Shown: piece by piece, positions 50,967 through 58,528 of the stretch
Position numbering within the stretch: the stretch's first letter is position 1
How the letters are laid out: every line of letters starts with the position of its first letter
From: DASSQJ01 sp963772645
Lineage (GTDB): Bacteria > Actinomycetota > Actinomycetes > Actinomycetales > Dermatophilaceae
Assembly: GCA_963772645.1 (NCBI GenBank)
Contig: CAVYYD010000006.1
Location: 1 to 64,000 of the forward strand
Length of the DNA: 64,000 bases
Reading direction: 5' to 3'
Position numbers and translations under genes: made by a program
Notes under the pieces: model-generated
The model's database searches: none
Seen by the model: the letters and a program-made list of their open reading frames with translations, nothing else
What the model was told of the DNA's origin: nothing

Positions 50967-51149
50967 TCAGTCCCGCCCCCCGTTGCCGTTGACCTCCGGC
51001 CGCTGCGGCACGCCGGCGACACCGAGGATCTCGTCGATCCGCTCGGGGCTGAGCGGCTCGTCGGCCTGGGAGGCGGCCAGGACGAGGGCACCCACCATGT
51101 CGATCTCGGCCTGAAGCTGCTCGTCCCGCAGCGAGGGATCCCCGTGCAC
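50967..51149 (-). CDS. Small acidic protein of 60 residues, function unknown
   Basis: A 60-residue frame (begins MHGDPSLRDEQLQAEID, then LVLAASQADEPLSPERIDEILGV). Helical and acidic, without membrane segments. It is supported by a TACCGT hexamer 6 nt before its GTG and by codon-like composition. It lies upstream of the DUF47-pit pair on the same strand, with 105 bp between. No family recognised. Confidence 0.65.
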   Translation of the reverse strand: MHGDPSLRDEQLQAEIDMVGALVLAASQADEPLSPERIDEILGVAGVPQRPEVNGNGGRD

Positions 51150-51155
51150 CTCTCC

Positions 51156-51161
51156 ACGGTA
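51156..51161 (-). promoter_or_regulatory. -10 hexamer TACCGT of the 60-residue protein gene
   Basis: TACCGT on the minus strand ends 6 nt before GTG 51149. Confidence 0.5.
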
Positions 51162-51216
51162 GGGCGACGACGGCGGGATGGCTCCTCGGGAACCGCAGAT
51201 TCAACCGCCCACGCTC

Positions 51217-51423
51217 AAAGATGACTCGACCGGGCCCCCCGGTCGGGGCCTTGACCTGGCCCCCCGGTCGGGCCCTGTCGCGAGTGCCTCGTGGTGAGGG
51301 GCTCCGGGACGACGCGCGGGGGGCGGAGAGGAGGGTGGGTGCCGGACCGGGAGCGCCTCACGGCGCGTGGCCGCTCGTAGCGGCTGATGTTGGGACCCGG
51401 GGCTGCCGCGGTCCGGCACCCAC
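51217..51423 (-). ncRNA. Candidate structured non-coding RNA in the gene-free interval 51162-51504
   Basis: No credible coding frame fills this 340-bp interval. On the minus strand a 15-bp perfect helix pairs 51409-51423 with 51335-51349, enclosing two small hairpins (gccgct/agcggc and gcgcc/ggcgc in plus-strand sequence). TAGGGT sits 5 nt upstream of the helix as a -10 element. About 205 nt on, an 8-bp GC hairpin (51227-51245) is followed by agtcatcttt, like a terminator. On the plus strand the same end shows two hairpins with runs of exactly six C. Strand and identity are not proven; no Rfam family is assigned. Confidence 0.35.
51227..51245 (-). terminator. Terminator-like hairpin of the candidate ncRNA
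   Basis: A nearly perfect 19-nt palindrome (8-bp stem, 3-nt loop), followed on the minus strand by agtcatcttt. Confidence 0.4.
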
Positions 51424-51428
51424 AGACG

Positions 51429-51461
51429 ACCCTAACGCCTCGGTGCGCCCGTCGTGTTCCC
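51429..51461 (-). promoter_or_regulatory. Promoter of the candidate ncRNA: TAGGGT with an upstream GGGAAC
   Basis: TAGGGT (51429-51434) would start transcription at the first base pairs of the long helix. GGGAAC (51456-51461) and an overlapping CGTT (51434-51437) at 19-nt spacing also resemble an ECF-sigma promoter, so the RNA could be stress-controlled. Confidence 0.35.
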
Positions 51462-51504
51462 GACGGGCCGGATCGTCCTGCGGGCGCCCCCGGCGGGGTG
51501 GCCG

Positions 51505-52149
51505 TCAGTCGAGGTCGCCGGCCCGCCAGAGGTTGGCGCAGGCGCGCAGGTCCTCCCCGGTCTGCAGCAACGCGGCGCCGGTCCTGGTGAGACCGCTCGC
51601 CCCTTCGGGGTCGAGGCCGTCGCGGTCATGGGCCAGCTCGGCCCGGCCGGCCGCGATCACCGCGCAGAACGCCGACGCCCGTTCGAGGGCCACGGCGAGG
51701 TCGCCGTCGAACACGCCGGCGAGGATCTGGTCGGCCACCCGCTGCAGCTCCTCCGGCCGCGGCGGCTCGGCGATACCGGCCACCGCGTGCGCCACGTCGG
51801 TGAACCGGATGCCGGCCGCGTACTCGCGGCTGGCCTGCTCCGGGCTGCGCCGCACCCACTCCCGCAGCGCGTAGAGGCGCCACAGCGCCCCGGGCAGGGA
51901 GCGGCCAGGACGTGAGGACCACAGGTCGGCCACGGTCGAGAGCCCGAGGTCGTCGACGAGGGCCACGAGCCGGGAGGTCACCTGCGGGTCGTGGGCCGAC
52001 CTCCCGGCCCCGACGAGGATCGCCGCGGTCTGGTGCGCGACCTCGGTGGTCTCCGCGGGCCCGGGCAGGGTGCCACCGTGCGCCTCGAGGTCCTCCGGCC
52101 CGAAGTGCAGGGGCCGGCGAGGCACGGGTCGTCCGCCGTCGCTGCTCAT
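51505..52149 (-). CDS. Hypothetical protein, mostly helical
   Basis: A 214-residue protein not recognised. After a Pro/Arg-rich start (RPVPRRPLHFGPEDLEAHGG) it is Ala/Leu/Arg-rich and helical throughout: no signal peptide, no membrane helix, no catalytic motif. ATG 52149 follows ggag. It is divergent from the yihY gene. Good third-position G/C supports that it is coding. Confidence 0.7.
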   Translation of the reverse strand: MSSDGGRPVPRRPLHFGPEDLEAHGGTLPGPAETTEVAHQTAAILVGAGRSAHDPQVTSRLVALVDDLGLSTVADLWSSRPGRSLPGALWRLYALREWVRRSPEQASREYAAGIRFTDVAHAVAGIAEPPRPEELQRVADQILAGVFDGDLAVALERASAFCAVIAAGRAELAHDRDGLDPEGASGLTRTGAALLQTGEDLRACANLWRAGDLD

Positions 52150-52225
52150 CACTCCATCGTCGCAGACCGCTCGGTGCAGCGAGGTGCGCATGCACCGCGA
52201 CCAGCCCCGATGCCGCGCCGCGGGT

Positions 52226-52231
52226 TACGTT
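52226..52231 (+). promoter_or_regulatory. -10 hexamer TACGTT of yihY-like gene
   Basis: TACGTT ends 6 nt before ATG 52238. The intervening ggaggc also looks like a ribosome site, so both modes are possible. Confidence 0.4.
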
Positions 52232-52237
52232 GGAGGC

Positions 52238-53461
52238 ATGGCGCAGGACGGAACGGCAGCGGCCAGGGCCCGGACGGCACCCGAGCCGGACCACCCAGCG
52301 AAGAGCGAGTCGCCGTCCGACCTGCCTGCGCGCACCTGGCGGTACACCCTGAAGTCGGCATTCGCCGAGTTCCAGAAGGACCAGTGCACCGACCTGGCGG
52401 CGGCACTCACCTACTACTCGGTGCTCTCGATCTTCCCCGCCCTGCTCGCCCTGGTCTCCCTGCTCGGTGTCTTCGGCCGCGGCCAGAAGACCGTCGACGC
52501 GATGCTCCAGTTCGTCAGCGACCTCGGCCAGGGCAAGGTCGCCGACCAGCTGCGCGGTCCGATCGAGGCGATGGTCGGCGGCCGCGGGGCCGGCATCGCG
52601 TTCTTCCTCGGCCTGGTCACCGCGCTGGTCTCGGCCTCCGGGTACGTCGGCGCGTTCGGCCGGGCGATGAACCGGGTCTACGAGGTGGACGAGGGGCGGC
52701 CGATCTGGAAGCTGCGCCCGCTCGTCGTCGGCATCACCCTCGGGCTCGTCGTGCTCGCCGCGCTCGTCCTCGTCGGGCTCGTCGTCAGCGGCCCGGTGGC
52801 CCAGGCGGTGGGCCAGGCGGTCGGCCTCCAGGACCAGGCGGTCACCGTCTGGGCGTGGGCCAAGTACCCGGTCATCCTCCTCATCGTCATGGTCATGGTC
52901 GCCGTGCTCTACCACGCGACCCCCAACGTGCAGCAGCCCAGGTTCCGCTGGCTCTCCCCCGGTGCGGTGGTCGCCATCCTCGTCTGGGTCCTCGCCTCGG
53001 TCGCCTTCGGCTTCTACGTCACGACGTTCGGCAAGTACGGCCAGGGTTCGGCCTACGGGTCCCTCGGCAGCATCGTCGTGTTCCTCCTCTGGCTGTGGAT
53101 CACCAACCTGGCACTCCTGCTCGGCGCCGAGCTCGACGCCGAGCTCGAGCGCACCCGCGAGCTCGAGGCCGGCATCCCCGCCGAGTGCGGAATCCAGCTG
53201 CCGCCGCGGGACACCCGCCAGTCCGACAAGGCCCGCGAGAAGCGCGAGGAGCGCGTCGCCACGGCCCGCCGGATCCGGGAGGAGGCCGTCGCGGCGGGGG
53301 GTTTGAGAGCCGGACGGAATGGGTACCACGGGGGGGCGCGGCCGGGCTCGACGCGAGCCGGCCGGCGCGACCGGGCCACCACCGAGCTCGAGCCGCTCCC
53401 CTCGGAGGGAGTCCGGGCGAGCGACGACCGACCCGCCCGGTACCACTCCACCCAGACCTAG
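52238..53461 (+). CDS. YihY/virulence-factor-BrkB-family membrane protein
   Basis: A 407-residue protein with a hydrophilic N-terminus (about 45 residues), then six membrane helices with the family marks DLAAALTYYSVLSIFPALLAL, ATPNVQQPRFRWLSPGAVVA and the GSLGSIVVFLLWLWITN segment. An 80-residue charged cytoplasmic tail follows. Earlier annotation of this family as ribonuclease BN was an error; the true function is unknown, possibly transport or envelope integrity. Confidence 0.9.
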   Translation: MAQDGTAAARARTAPEPDHPAKSESPSDLPARTWRYTLKSAFAEFQKDQCTDLAAALTYYSVLSIFPALLALVSLLGVFGRGQKTVDAMLQFVSDLGQGKVADQLRGPIEAMVGGRGAGIAFFLGLVTALVSASGYVGAFGRAMNRVYEVDEGRPIWKLRPLVVGITLGLVVLAALVLVGLVVSGPVAQAVGQAVGLQDQAVTVWAWAKYPVILLIVMVMVAVLYHATPNVQQPRFRWLSPGAVVAILVWVLASVAFGFYVTTFGKYGQGSAYGSLGSIVVFLLWLWITNLALLLGAELDAELERTRELEAGIPAECGIQLPPRDTRQSDKAREKREERVATARRIREEAVAAGGLRAGRNGYHGGARPGSTRAGRRDRATTELEPLPSEGVRASDDRPARYHSTQT

Positions 53462-53516
53462 ACAAGGGCTTGACATTGCCGCCCACCGCTGACCAAGATC
53501 CCGCCCCTCGAGGGCG

Positions 53517-53522
53517 TATCGT
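53517..53522 (+). promoter_or_regulatory. -10 hexamer TATCGT of leader peptide and kinase
   Basis: TATCGT ends 7 nt before GTG 53530, the first codon of a seven-codon frame, not before the kinase start itself. Confidence 0.45.
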
Positions 53523-53529
53523 TCCCGCC

Positions 53530-53553
53530 GTGCACAGAGGACGACCGGAGTGA
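53530..53553 (+). CDS. Candidate seven-residue leader peptide (MHRGRPE) coupled to the kinase gene
   Basis: GTG 53530 lies at leaderless distance (7 nt) from TATCGT and opens a frame of seven codons whose TGA (53551-53553) overlaps the kinase GTG (53550-53552) as GTGA. Ribosomes loading on the leaderless mRNA would terminate exactly at the kinase start, so the leader may set kinase translation. Seen in sequence only. Confidence 0.4.
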   Translation: MHRGRPE

Positions 53554-54614
53554 CCACGCTCCAGCAGGGCCAGCGGCTCGGCGGCCGGTACACCCTGGAC
53601 GAGCGCATCGCCTCGGGCGGCATGGGTGACGTCTACGAGGCGCACGACGACGTCCTCGAGCGCACCGTGGCGGTCAAGGTGCTGCGTCCCAACGCCTCCG
53701 ACGAGGAGGTGTTCGCGCGCCGCTTCCGCAGCGAGGCGCTCTACACCGCCAACCTCTGCCACGCGAACATCGCCACCGTCTTCGACTACGGCGAGGAGGA
53801 CACGGTCGCCTACCTCGTCATGGAGCTCGTGCCCGGGGAGCCGCTGTCCACCCTGGTCCAGCGCGAGGGGGCGCTCGACCCCTCCCGGGTCCGCTCGATC
53901 ATGGGGCAGGCCGCCCTGGCCCTCGGTGCGGCCCACGAGGCCGGCGTGGTGCACCGCGACGTCAAGCCGGCCAACATCCTCATCACCCCGGACGGCACGG
54001 TGAAGCTCACCGACTTCGGCATCGCCCGGGCGGTCGACGGGTCGGGCCAGACGCTCACCGGCGAGGTCCTCGGCACCCCGCACTACCTCTCCCCCGAGCA
54101 GGCGCTCGGCGAGTCGGCCACCGGCGCCTCGGACCTCTACGCCCTCGGTGTCGTCGCGCACGAGATGCTCACCGGGCGCCGCCCCTTCGACAAGAACACG
54201 CCGGTCGCGACCGCGCTGGCGCAGGTGAACGACCCGCCGCCGCCGCTGCCGCCGCACGTGCCGGCCGAGCTGCGCGCGATCATCGAGCAGTGCTTGGCCA
54301 AGAAGCCCGGCGACCGCCCGCAGAGCGCCCGCGAGCTCGGCGAGGCGCTCGGGCTGCCCGAGACCGAGCTCGGCACCGCCGCCGGGACGGAGCGCAGCGC
54401 GGCGCAGGTGGTCGGGGCCGCCGAGGCCTCCGAGGAGCACCTCGACGAGCGCCCCGCCGCCCCGCCGCGCTGGGACTCCACCGCGGTGGACCCGACGCCC
54501 ACGCCGAGCCAGCTCGAGGTCGCCACCCGCGGCCGGGTGCACTGGATGTGGGTGCCGGCGGCCAGCCTGGTCGCGGTCTTCGCCTCGGTGCTCGCCTTCG
54601 CGCTGACCCGCTGA
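53550..54614 (+). CDS. Serine/threonine protein kinase with a C-terminal membrane helix
   Basis: A 354-residue Hanks-type kinase: glycine loop ASGGMGDVY, VAVK lysine 43, HRD 135-137 and DFG 155-157, then TGEVLGTPHYLSPEQ with the activation-loop region. A linker of about 60 residues leads to one C-terminal membrane helix (about residues 333-352), and nothing lies beyond it, so there is no sensor domain outside. GTG 53550 overlaps the leader peptide stop. Confidence 0.92.
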   Translation: MTTLQQGQRLGGRYTLDERIASGGMGDVYEAHDDVLERTVAVKVLRPNASDEEVFARRFRSEALYTANLCHANIATVFDYGEEDTVAYLVMELVPGEPLSTLVQREGALDPSRVRSIMGQAALALGAAHEAGVVHRDVKPANILITPDGTVKLTDFGIARAVDGSGQTLTGEVLGTPHYLSPEQALGESATGASDLYALGVVAHEMLTGRRPFDKNTPVATALAQVNDPPPPLPPHVPAELRAIIEQCLAKKPGDRPQSARELGEALGLPETELGTAAGTERSAAQVVGAAEASEEHLDERPAAPPRWDSTAVDPTPTPSQLEVATRGRVHWMWVPAASLVAVFASVLAFALTR

Positions 54615-54665
54615 CCCGCTGACGCGCCGGCCGGCGGCCCCGGAGGTCAGGCCCCTGGCTGGCCC

Positions 54666-55055
54666 TCACGCTCCTCCGTGGGTGACCGGGCGGCCCTGCT
54701 CCTTCCACGCCCGGATGCCGCCGTCGAGGTGGGCGACGTCGGCGTACCCGAGGCCCTGAAGCGCCTGGGCGGCGAGCGCGGAGCGCCCGCCGGAGGCGCA
54801 GTAGAGGATCGTCGCCCGGGCCGGGTCGAACTGCGGGAGGTGGTAGGGGCTGCCCGGGTCCGCGTAGAACTCGAGCATCCCCCGCGGGGCGGGCACGGCG
54901 CCGGGGATGGCCCCGTCGCGCTCTGCCTCGCCCGGCTCGCGGATGTCGACGAGGGTCACCGCGCCGTCCTCGATTCGGGCGGCGACCTGCTCGACGGAGA
55001 GGTTGACGATGGAGCTCCTCGCGGCGGCGACGAGCTCCTGCACGGTCTGCGACAT
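54666..55055 (-). CDS. Single-domain rhodanese (sulfurtransferase)
   Basis: A 129-residue cytoplasmic rhodanese-like protein with active-site cysteine loop CASGGRS and a preceding LVDIREPGE and following LDGGIRAWKEQG, typical of GlpE/PspE-like single-domain proteins. It would move sulfane sulfur to thiols or cyanide. ATG 55055 has ribosome site aggagg. It is divergent from the LuxR-STAND gene. Confidence 0.92.
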   Translation of the reverse strand: MSQTVQELVAAARSSIVNLSVEQVAARIEDGAVTLVDIREPGEAERDGAIPGAVPAPRGMLEFYADPGSPYHLPQFDPARATILYCASGGRSALAAQALQGLGYADVAHLDGGIRAWKEQGRPVTHGGA

Positions 55056-55209
55056 GGTCCTGCCTCCTGGTGGTCGCGGGCGGCCGGTCCTGCGGTGCCG
55101 GACTGCCCTGTGGTGCCCTCCATCGGACCGCCCACTCCGTGAGAGGCGCATCCGTGCCGAGTACGGAACTTCTCCCCCACCGGGTCGCCGGCTGCGCCAT
55201 CCTGAGCGG

Positions 55210-57666
55210 ATGGAGCCGAGGGCGACACCACGGCCCGGCCTGCGCTCCGCCGGAGTGACCGCCCGCGAGGCCGAGGTGTTCTGGCTGGTCGGCGAGCGCC
55301 TGCACAACGCCGAGGTGGCGCAGCGGCTGCACCTCTCGGAGCGGACCGTGGAGAGCCACGTGTCCTCCCTGCTGCGGCGCCTCGGCGGCACGAGCCGGCA
55401 GTTCCTCGTCGAGGAGGCTGCCCGGCTGCGCGCCGCCGAACGGGTGGCGCCGCGGCCGCCGGAGCTTCCGCGGCCGGTGTCCGCGTTCATCGGGCGGGAG
55501 GAGGAGGTCGAGGTCGTCACCCGGCTCCTCGAGGGCTACCCCCTCGTCATCCTCACCGGGCCGGCGGGAGCGGGGAAGACCAGGCTCGCCGTCGAGGTCG
55601 CGGCCCGCACCGGCCCCGCAGCGGTCGTCGACCTCTCGATGGTGCGGGCGGCCGAGGACGTGCTGCGGGCGGTGGCGGAGCAGCTGGGGGTCTCCACCGA
55701 AGGGCTGGCCACCGCCGGCGGCGCCGCCGGCCCCGGAACGGCCGACAAGCCGGGAGGGGCTGGAGAGGCTGATGGGACCGGGGCCCGCGGAGCGACCGGG
55801 GGCCGCGGTGGGGCCGGGGCCCGGTCGGACGGGACCATCGGACTGGTCGCCCGGATCCGGGACCTCCTCGCGGAGGAGGGCTGGCTGCTCGTGCTCGACA
55901 ACTGTGAGCACGTCGTCGATGCCGCGGCGGAGCTGGTCGCCGGGCTCCTCACCCGGGCCGGGGTGCGGGTCCTCGCGACGAGCCTGCGACCGCTGCGAGT
56001 CGCCGGGGAGACGATCCACGAGGTGCTGCCCCTGGCCGTGCCACCGGCGGGCGCCTCGGCCGCGGAGGTCCGTGCAGCGCCGGCGGGACGGCTGTTCGTC
56101 GAACGGGTCGGCCGGGTCCTGCCCGGCTTCGACGTCGACGAGGGCACGGCCCCGGACATCGCCGCCATCTGCCGGGGGCTGGACGGCCTCCCGCTGGCCA
56201 TCGAGCTGGCAGCCGCCCGGGCGCGGGCCTTCAGCGCGGCGGAGCTTCGGCGCCGCCTCGAGGACGACGTGACCCGGGCCGGCGTCCTCGCCGACGGCAC
56301 CCCGGGGCGGGACGGTCGCCACGAGACGCTGGAGCGGGCCATCCGCTGGTCCTACGACCTGCTCGGCCCCGACGAGCAGGTGCTCTTCGAGCGCTGCGCT
56401 GCCTTCGCCGCACCCTTCGACTACGACTCGGTGGCCGCGGTCGCCGGCACCGCGCCGCTCACCGCGTCCTCGCTCGCCGCGGCGTTTCCCCGTCTGCTGG
56501 ACCGGTCGATGGTCGTCGCGCGCCGCCGGGGTGAGGTCACCGAGTTCCGGCTGCTCGACAGCCTGCGCCGGTTCGCGCTCGACCGGCTCGCCGAGCAGGG
56601 ACTGGCCGACGCCGTGCGGGACCGGCACGCCAGCTACCACCTGGAGCGGGCGGCAGGTCTGGGCGAGTCGCTCATGGGCCCGCAGCAGCGGGCGGCCTGG
56701 GCCTGGTTCGCCGCCCGCTGGGCGGACGTCGGCGAGGCGGTCCGCTGGTCGCTGACCTGCGGCCGGCCCGCCGAGGTGTGGGCCTTCCTGGCGGGTGTCG
56801 GCTCGGCGTGGGAGGTACTCGGCGCCCGCGGCGAGGTCTTCGGCTGGCTCGAGGCGGTGGCGGCGGACCCGCTGCCGCCGGGGAGCGCCGGGGTGCGGGC
56901 CGCGTGGACGGCATCGCTGCTCTGGGGGTACCAGGACGTCGAGCGCACCGAACAGTGGGCCCGACGCGCCGACCGCCTCGCCCGGGCCACGGGGTCGGAG
57001 CGCGACCTGGCGACCGGGGCGCTGGCGCTGGGCTGGGCAGGGATGTACCGCGGGTCGCCGGATGCCGTGAGCCTCCTCGCGCAGGCGAGCGCGGGTTTCG
57101 AGCGGCTCGGCGACCGGTGGCACGTCGCGTTCGCCCGGGAGTGCCGGGGTATCGCGAGCACCGCGGTCGACGCGGCGCTGGCCTGTTTCGACGATGCGGC
57201 GACGCAGTTCGGGCAGATCGGCGACGACGTCAAGCGCGCCAACTGCCTCGTCCACCTCGCCGCCAGGGCGGTGGGCAGCCGGCGGCGCCTCGAGGAGGTG
57301 CCGCAGTGGCTCGAGGAGGCGGCGCGGCTGGCGGCCGACATCGGTGCCGAGCACGAGCAGGTGCACGCAGCGCTCTGGCAGGCGGGTCTGGCCCTGCTGA
57401 CGGGGGCGTCGGACGACGCCTACCCGGCCTACGCGGCGCTGCTGCCCCGGTTCCGCCGCCTCGGGGACTCCCGGTGCACGGGCCGGTGCCTCTGCGGGCT
57501 CGGGCTGGTCGAGGCCAGGCAGTGGGATGACGAGGGCCGCCGCGACGAGGGGCTGAGGAGGCGTGCCCGCGCACACCTCGAGGAGGGCGTCGAGCTGCTG
57601 CGGCGCACCACCGCCCACGAGGAGGCGGCGGCAGCCCGTACGGCCCTGGAGCTCGTGCGAGGCTGA
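55210..57666 (+). CDS. LuxR-HTH / STAND ATPase transcriptional regulator
   Basis: An 818-residue regulator. Unusually the LuxR-type helix-turn-helix is at the N-terminus (about residues 15-65: GVTAREAEVFWLVGERLHNAEVAQRLH as marker of its start, then SERTVESHVSSLLRRLG). Next come PVSAFIGREEE, Walker A GPAGAGKTR, Walker B LLVLDNCEHV, NB-ARC-like GLPLAIELAA, and a C-terminal array of helical repeats. Such proteins integrate ATP and ligand binding to control operons; the target is unknown, with rhodanese and sigma-factor genes as neighbours. CATCCT lies 6 nt before ATG 55210. Confidence 0.87.
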   Translation: MEPRATPRPGLRSAGVTAREAEVFWLVGERLHNAEVAQRLHLSERTVESHVSSLLRRLGGTSRQFLVEEAARLRAAERVAPRPPELPRPVSAFIGREEEVEVVTRLLEGYPLVILTGPAGAGKTRLAVEVAARTGPAAVVDLSMVRAAEDVLRAVAEQLGVSTEGLATAGGAAGPGTADKPGGAGEADGTGARGATGGRGGAGARSDGTIGLVARIRDLLAEEGWLLVLDNCEHVVDAAAELVAGLLTRAGVRVLATSLRPLRVAGETIHEVLPLAVPPAGASAAEVRAAPAGRLFVERVGRVLPGFDVDEGTAPDIAAICRGLDGLPLAIELAAARARAFSAAELRRRLEDDVTRAGVLADGTPGRDGRHETLERAIRWSYDLLGPDEQVLFERCAAFAAPFDYDSVAAVAGTAPLTASSLAAAFPRLLDRSMVVARRRGEVTEFRLLDSLRRFALDRLAEQGLADAVRDRHASYHLERAAGLGESLMGPQQRAAWAWFAARWADVGEAVRWSLTCGRPAEVWAFLAGVGSAWEVLGARGEVFGWLEAVAADPLPPGSAGVRAAWTASLLWGYQDVERTEQWARRADRLARATGSERDLATGALALGWAGMYRGSPDAVSLLAQASAGFERLGDRWHVAFARECRGIASTAVDAALACFDDAATQFGQIGDDVKRANCLVHLAARAVGSRRRLEEVPQWLEEAARLAADIGAEHEQVHAALWQAGLALLTGASDDAYPAYAALLPRFRRLGDSRCTGRCLCGLGLVEARQWDDEGRRDEGLRRRARAHLEEGVELLRRTTAHEEAAAARTALELVRG

Positions 57667-57933
57667 GGTGGGCGGCCGGTGCATCCGGCGGCGGGTCGAG
57701 GACGGAAGTAGGAGTGGTTGCCGCGGACGGTCCGGGCCACCCGAGGAGGTCAGCATGCTCGTCGCGCGCTCCGGCGCCACCGAGACCGCCCTGGCCCCAC
57801 GGGCGGTGCTGGGGCTGCTCGCGGGTCCCCCGGCTGCCGGACCGCACCGCTGCGCCTGGCGATCGGGCGCCGCGGCGGCCTCCGGGCCGAGCGGCGCGCA
57901 CCCGGACCGGGGAGGCGAGAGCGCGCGAACCTC

Positions 57934-57939
57934 TATCGT
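57934..57939 (+). promoter_or_regulatory. -10 hexamer TATCGT of ECF sigma gene
   Basis: TATCGT ends 7 nt before GTG 57947. It supports the shorter form of the sigma factor. Confidence 0.5.
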
Positions 57940-57946
57940 GGGCGGC

Positions 57947-58528
57947 GTGAGCGTGGAGGCCGAGACCGGCAGCGGCGTCGATGACGTCCACGACCTCGGC
58001 GAGCGGCTGCGCGCCGGCTCCCGGGAGGCGCTCGAGGAGGCCTGGACGCGGTGGTCCGGGCTGGTGCACACCCTGGCCGTCCGCTCCCTGGGGAACCACC
58101 ACGACGCCGAGGACGTCACCCAGCAGGTGTTCGTCGCTGCGTGGCGTGGGCGGCACACCCTCGACCCCTCCCGCGGGACGGTCCCGGCCTGGCTCGTCGG
58201 CATCACCCGGCGGAAGATCGCCGACGCCCACGGACAACGCTCACGTCACCGGCGCGACGCCGAGGCGGTGGGCCGTGAGTCCCCGGCCGAGCAGCACGCG
58301 CCACCGCCGGAGGACCGTCTCGTCGACCGGCTCCTCCTCGCCGAGGCCCTGGACGGCCTGGGCGAGCCGCGGGCCAGCACCATCCGGCTGGCGCTCGTCG
58401 AGGGCCTGACCCACGAGCAGGTCGCCGAGCGCCTCGACCTGCCGCTCGGGACCGTGAAGAGCCACATCCGCCGCGGACTCGGCACCCTGCGCGCGCGACT
58501 CGAGGAGGTGACCCGTGACCACGCATGA
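57947..58528 (+). CDS. ECF RNA polymerase sigma factor
   Basis: A 193-residue group IV sigma factor: region 2 HDAEDVTQQVFVAAWRGRH, an Arg/His-rich linker, and region 4 GLTHEQVAERLDLPLGTVKSHIRRGL. Two starts are possible: GTG 57947 (leaderless promoter, normal length) or ATG 57755 (ribosome site aggagg at 57744-57749), which is in the same frame and would add 64 residues. I chose the short form because homologues rarely carry such an extension. Anti-sigma gene overlaps by 14 bases. Confidence 0.9.
   Translation: MSVEAETGSGVDDVHDLGERLRAGSREALEEAWTRWSGLVHTLAVRSLGNHHDAEDVTQQVFVAAWRGRHTLDPSRGTVPAWLVGITRRKIADAHGQRSRHRRDAEAVGRESPAEQHAPPPEDRLVDRLLLAEALDGLGEPRASTIRLALVEGLTHEQVAERLDLPLGTVKSHIRRGLGTLRARLEEVTRDHA

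Noticed and set aside
53470..53475. TTGACA upstream of the kinase leader
   Set aside because: The nearest -10 (TATCGT, 53517) is 41 bp away, too far to pair.
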